From Acidobacteriota bacterium (GTDB lineage: Bacteria; Acidobacteriota; Terriglobia; Bryobacterales; Bryobacteraceae), in the NCBI GenBank assembly GCA_026393985.1, contig JAPKZB010000093.1:1-58281 (forward strand): 58,281 nucleotides of DNA, read 5' to 3'. The position numbers and the translations under genes are program-made. Of the stretch, positions 57,330 to 58,281 are shown one piece after another (positions within the stretch are counted from its first letter, which is position 1; the number at the start of each line of letters is the position of its first letter). Under the pieces are notes generated by a model that saw only the letters and a program-made list of their open reading frames with translations, was not told the DNA's origin and did not search any database.

Positions 57330-58218
57330 ATGGAGTCTTTCGATGGTATCGGATGCGATGTCCACAAGGACTACTCCGTTTTCCGGATGTTCGATGCCCA
57401 CCGCAAAGTGGGTCCACCGATTCGCATCCGGCACGAGAACGGCGAACTGGAACGTTTTTTGAAGACCCTTCCGCCTGGTAGCCACGTTGGTTTTGAGGCC
57501 TGTGGCAGTTGGATGTGGATGGCTCGGCAAGTAGAAGAGGCCGGGCTGGTAGCGCGGCTTGGGCATCCGCAGGAGATCAAGCGGCGGATCACCGGCAGCC
57601 CCCGCACCGACGAAACCGATGCGGCCGGTATGCTGATCCTGCTAGCCAACGGAACCTTTCCCGAAGTGTGGATAGCCCCACCAATTGTGGTCGGGATCTG
57701 GGGTGCGGGATCTGCGTGGCCTCGTGCGAACCAGGCTGGCGATACGCCGACAGGAGAGCGCGATGAAAAACCGGGTCCATGGCGTGTTGAACCAATATGG
57801 TTTGAAGAACCTGATCGAGGAGGAGGACGACGTCGATGTTCCCGACTGGTTCAGCCGCACCGCGCAACAGCAGCTCCAGCGGGCCATTGAACAACTGCCG
57901 CCGGCGAGCCGGGAAGCGACACGGCAGCAGTGGCTGGCGATTCAGGATCTGGAGCGGCGGGTCAAAAGCCTGGAACTGGCGATGGAAGCGCGGATGGGAA
58001 AACTGGGCTGGCTACGGTTGCTCGAGACGCTGCCGGGAGTGGGCAAGATTCCGGGAGCGACGATCTGGATGGAGATTGGCGATGGGAAGCGGTTTCCTTC
58101 GGCGCAGCATTTGGCGCGGTATGCCGGGGTGGCGCCGCAGGTGCAGTCCAGCGGTGGGAAGACCTGGCGGGGATCGACGATGAAGGACTGTAACCACTAC
58201 TTGAAGTGGGGTTTTTAA
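57330..58218 (+). pseudogene. IS110-family transposase, frameshifted and C-terminally truncated
   Basis: ATG 57330, preceded by AAAGGAGG at 57311-57318. First frame: GIGCDVHKDYSVFRM, VGFEACGSWMWMARQ and SPRTDETDAAGML give the DEDD RuvC-like catalytic residues. Near 57680-57700 the frame changes: continuation is in the +1 frame as RDLRGLVRTRLAIRRQ, ALKNR-like AMKNRVHGVL, then the Transposase_20 part LETLPGVGKIPGATIWMEIG and AGVAPQVQSSGGKTWRGS with the candidate catalytic Ser. It stops at KWGF, losing roughly the last 60-90 residues where the 48-bp repeats begin. Two lesions make it a pseudogene. Confidence 0.88.
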
Positions 58219-58281
58219 GGAACCGCGCACAACGGCCTCGCTTCGGCTTCGGCCTGTGCTTTTTAAGGAACCGCGCACAAC
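58211..58281. repeat. 48-bp repeat array, running off the window
   Basis: TTTTTAAGGAACCGCGCACA and two further bases start at 58212 and again at 58260, a period of 48 bp. The intervening part holds CTCGCTTCGGCTTCGGCC. The second copy is cut by the window end. The array replaces the expected 3' end of the transposase gene. Confidence 0.85.

Larger units (their letters stand above)
57278..58218 (+). mobile_element. IS110-family element remnant
   Basis: The extent is from the upstream hairpin to the premature end of the transposase. The right end and target-flank are not visible; the transposase is frameshifted and 3'-truncated, so this copy is probably inactive. Confidence 0.7.

Noticed and set aside
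57670-57720. Near-repeat of CGGGATCTG in the transposase as the cause of the frameshift
   Set aside because: The distance between the two copies is 14 bp; removing it does not give the frame change needed (a net change of one base is required), so a simple indel is more likely.
1-58281. CRISPR array, tRNA, rRNA or prophage
   Set aside because: No regularly spaced short repeats with differing spacers, no tRNA cloverleaf, no rRNA sequence and no phage structural genes were seen. The two tandem arrays have no spacers.

Overview
This is a 58 kb chromosomal window of a very GC-rich, gene-dense bacterium. The gene content points to the Acidobacteriota, most likely a Bryobacterales/Solibacter-type organism. 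It has two Oar-type TonB-dependent receptors with carboxypeptidase-regulatory N-termini, a PSD1 cytochrome/DUF1501 pair, a DUF6351 esterase, an M81 peptidase, SMP-30-like and sialidase-like secreted proteins, and many amidohydrolases. This placement is inference from gene content; there is no rRNA gene in the window. The + strand is visibly G-rich over C almost everywhere, whichever way genes point, so minus-strand proteins are rich in Pro, His and Thr and plus-strand proteins in Gly, Val and Arg.

Layout. 1-397: 123-bp tandem repeats. 412-5571 (minus): a tightly overlapping operon of OmpR-type regulator, lone receiver, porin-like barrel, cupredoxin, sensor kinase and ABC permease. 5643-16165: secreted and housekeeping genes (sugar isomerase, sialidase-like, FolC, PlsC, amidohydrolase, Hsp15, DUF6351, SMP-30), ending in a small protein/HEPN pair. 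16391-17944: PhoD-like phosphatase. 17976-23295: a defence island. Here a giant methyltransferase-PLD-helicase-S24 gene, broken by an exact 32-bp tandem duplication, faces a DUF3883 nuclease-like gene and a sulfur-binding-domain-type HNH endonuclease. 23323-39789: mixed metabolism, GAF, BNR, aminotransferase IV, ThiO-like oxidase, HipA-like kinase, lytic transglycosylase, beta-lactamase-fold hydrolase, HlyD/ADH, patatin and 2H phosphoesterase. 39794-54174: Oar receptors, DUF1501/PSD1, dienelactone hydrolase, amidohydrolase with a CIA30-like tail, FAH and two metallophosphoesterases. 54191-56424: uvrC and a TPR-like secreted protein. 56402-58281: a two-gene mini-HU/HU-TIR cassette beside a frameshifted, truncated IS110 element that runs into a 48-bp repeat array at the window edge.

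The most notable items are: (1) the mini-HU + TIR operon, a candidate undescribed TIR defence system; (2) the five-module defence protein whose reading frame is switched by a 32-bp duplication; (3) a recurring promoter architecture in which TANNNT -10 boxes lie 6-10 nt before start codons (leaderless), several of them symmetrical and apparently shared by divergent genes; (4) a 48-bp repeat family whose sequence is also found inside a patatin coding region. All assignments are from reading motifs by eye; no database search was possible.
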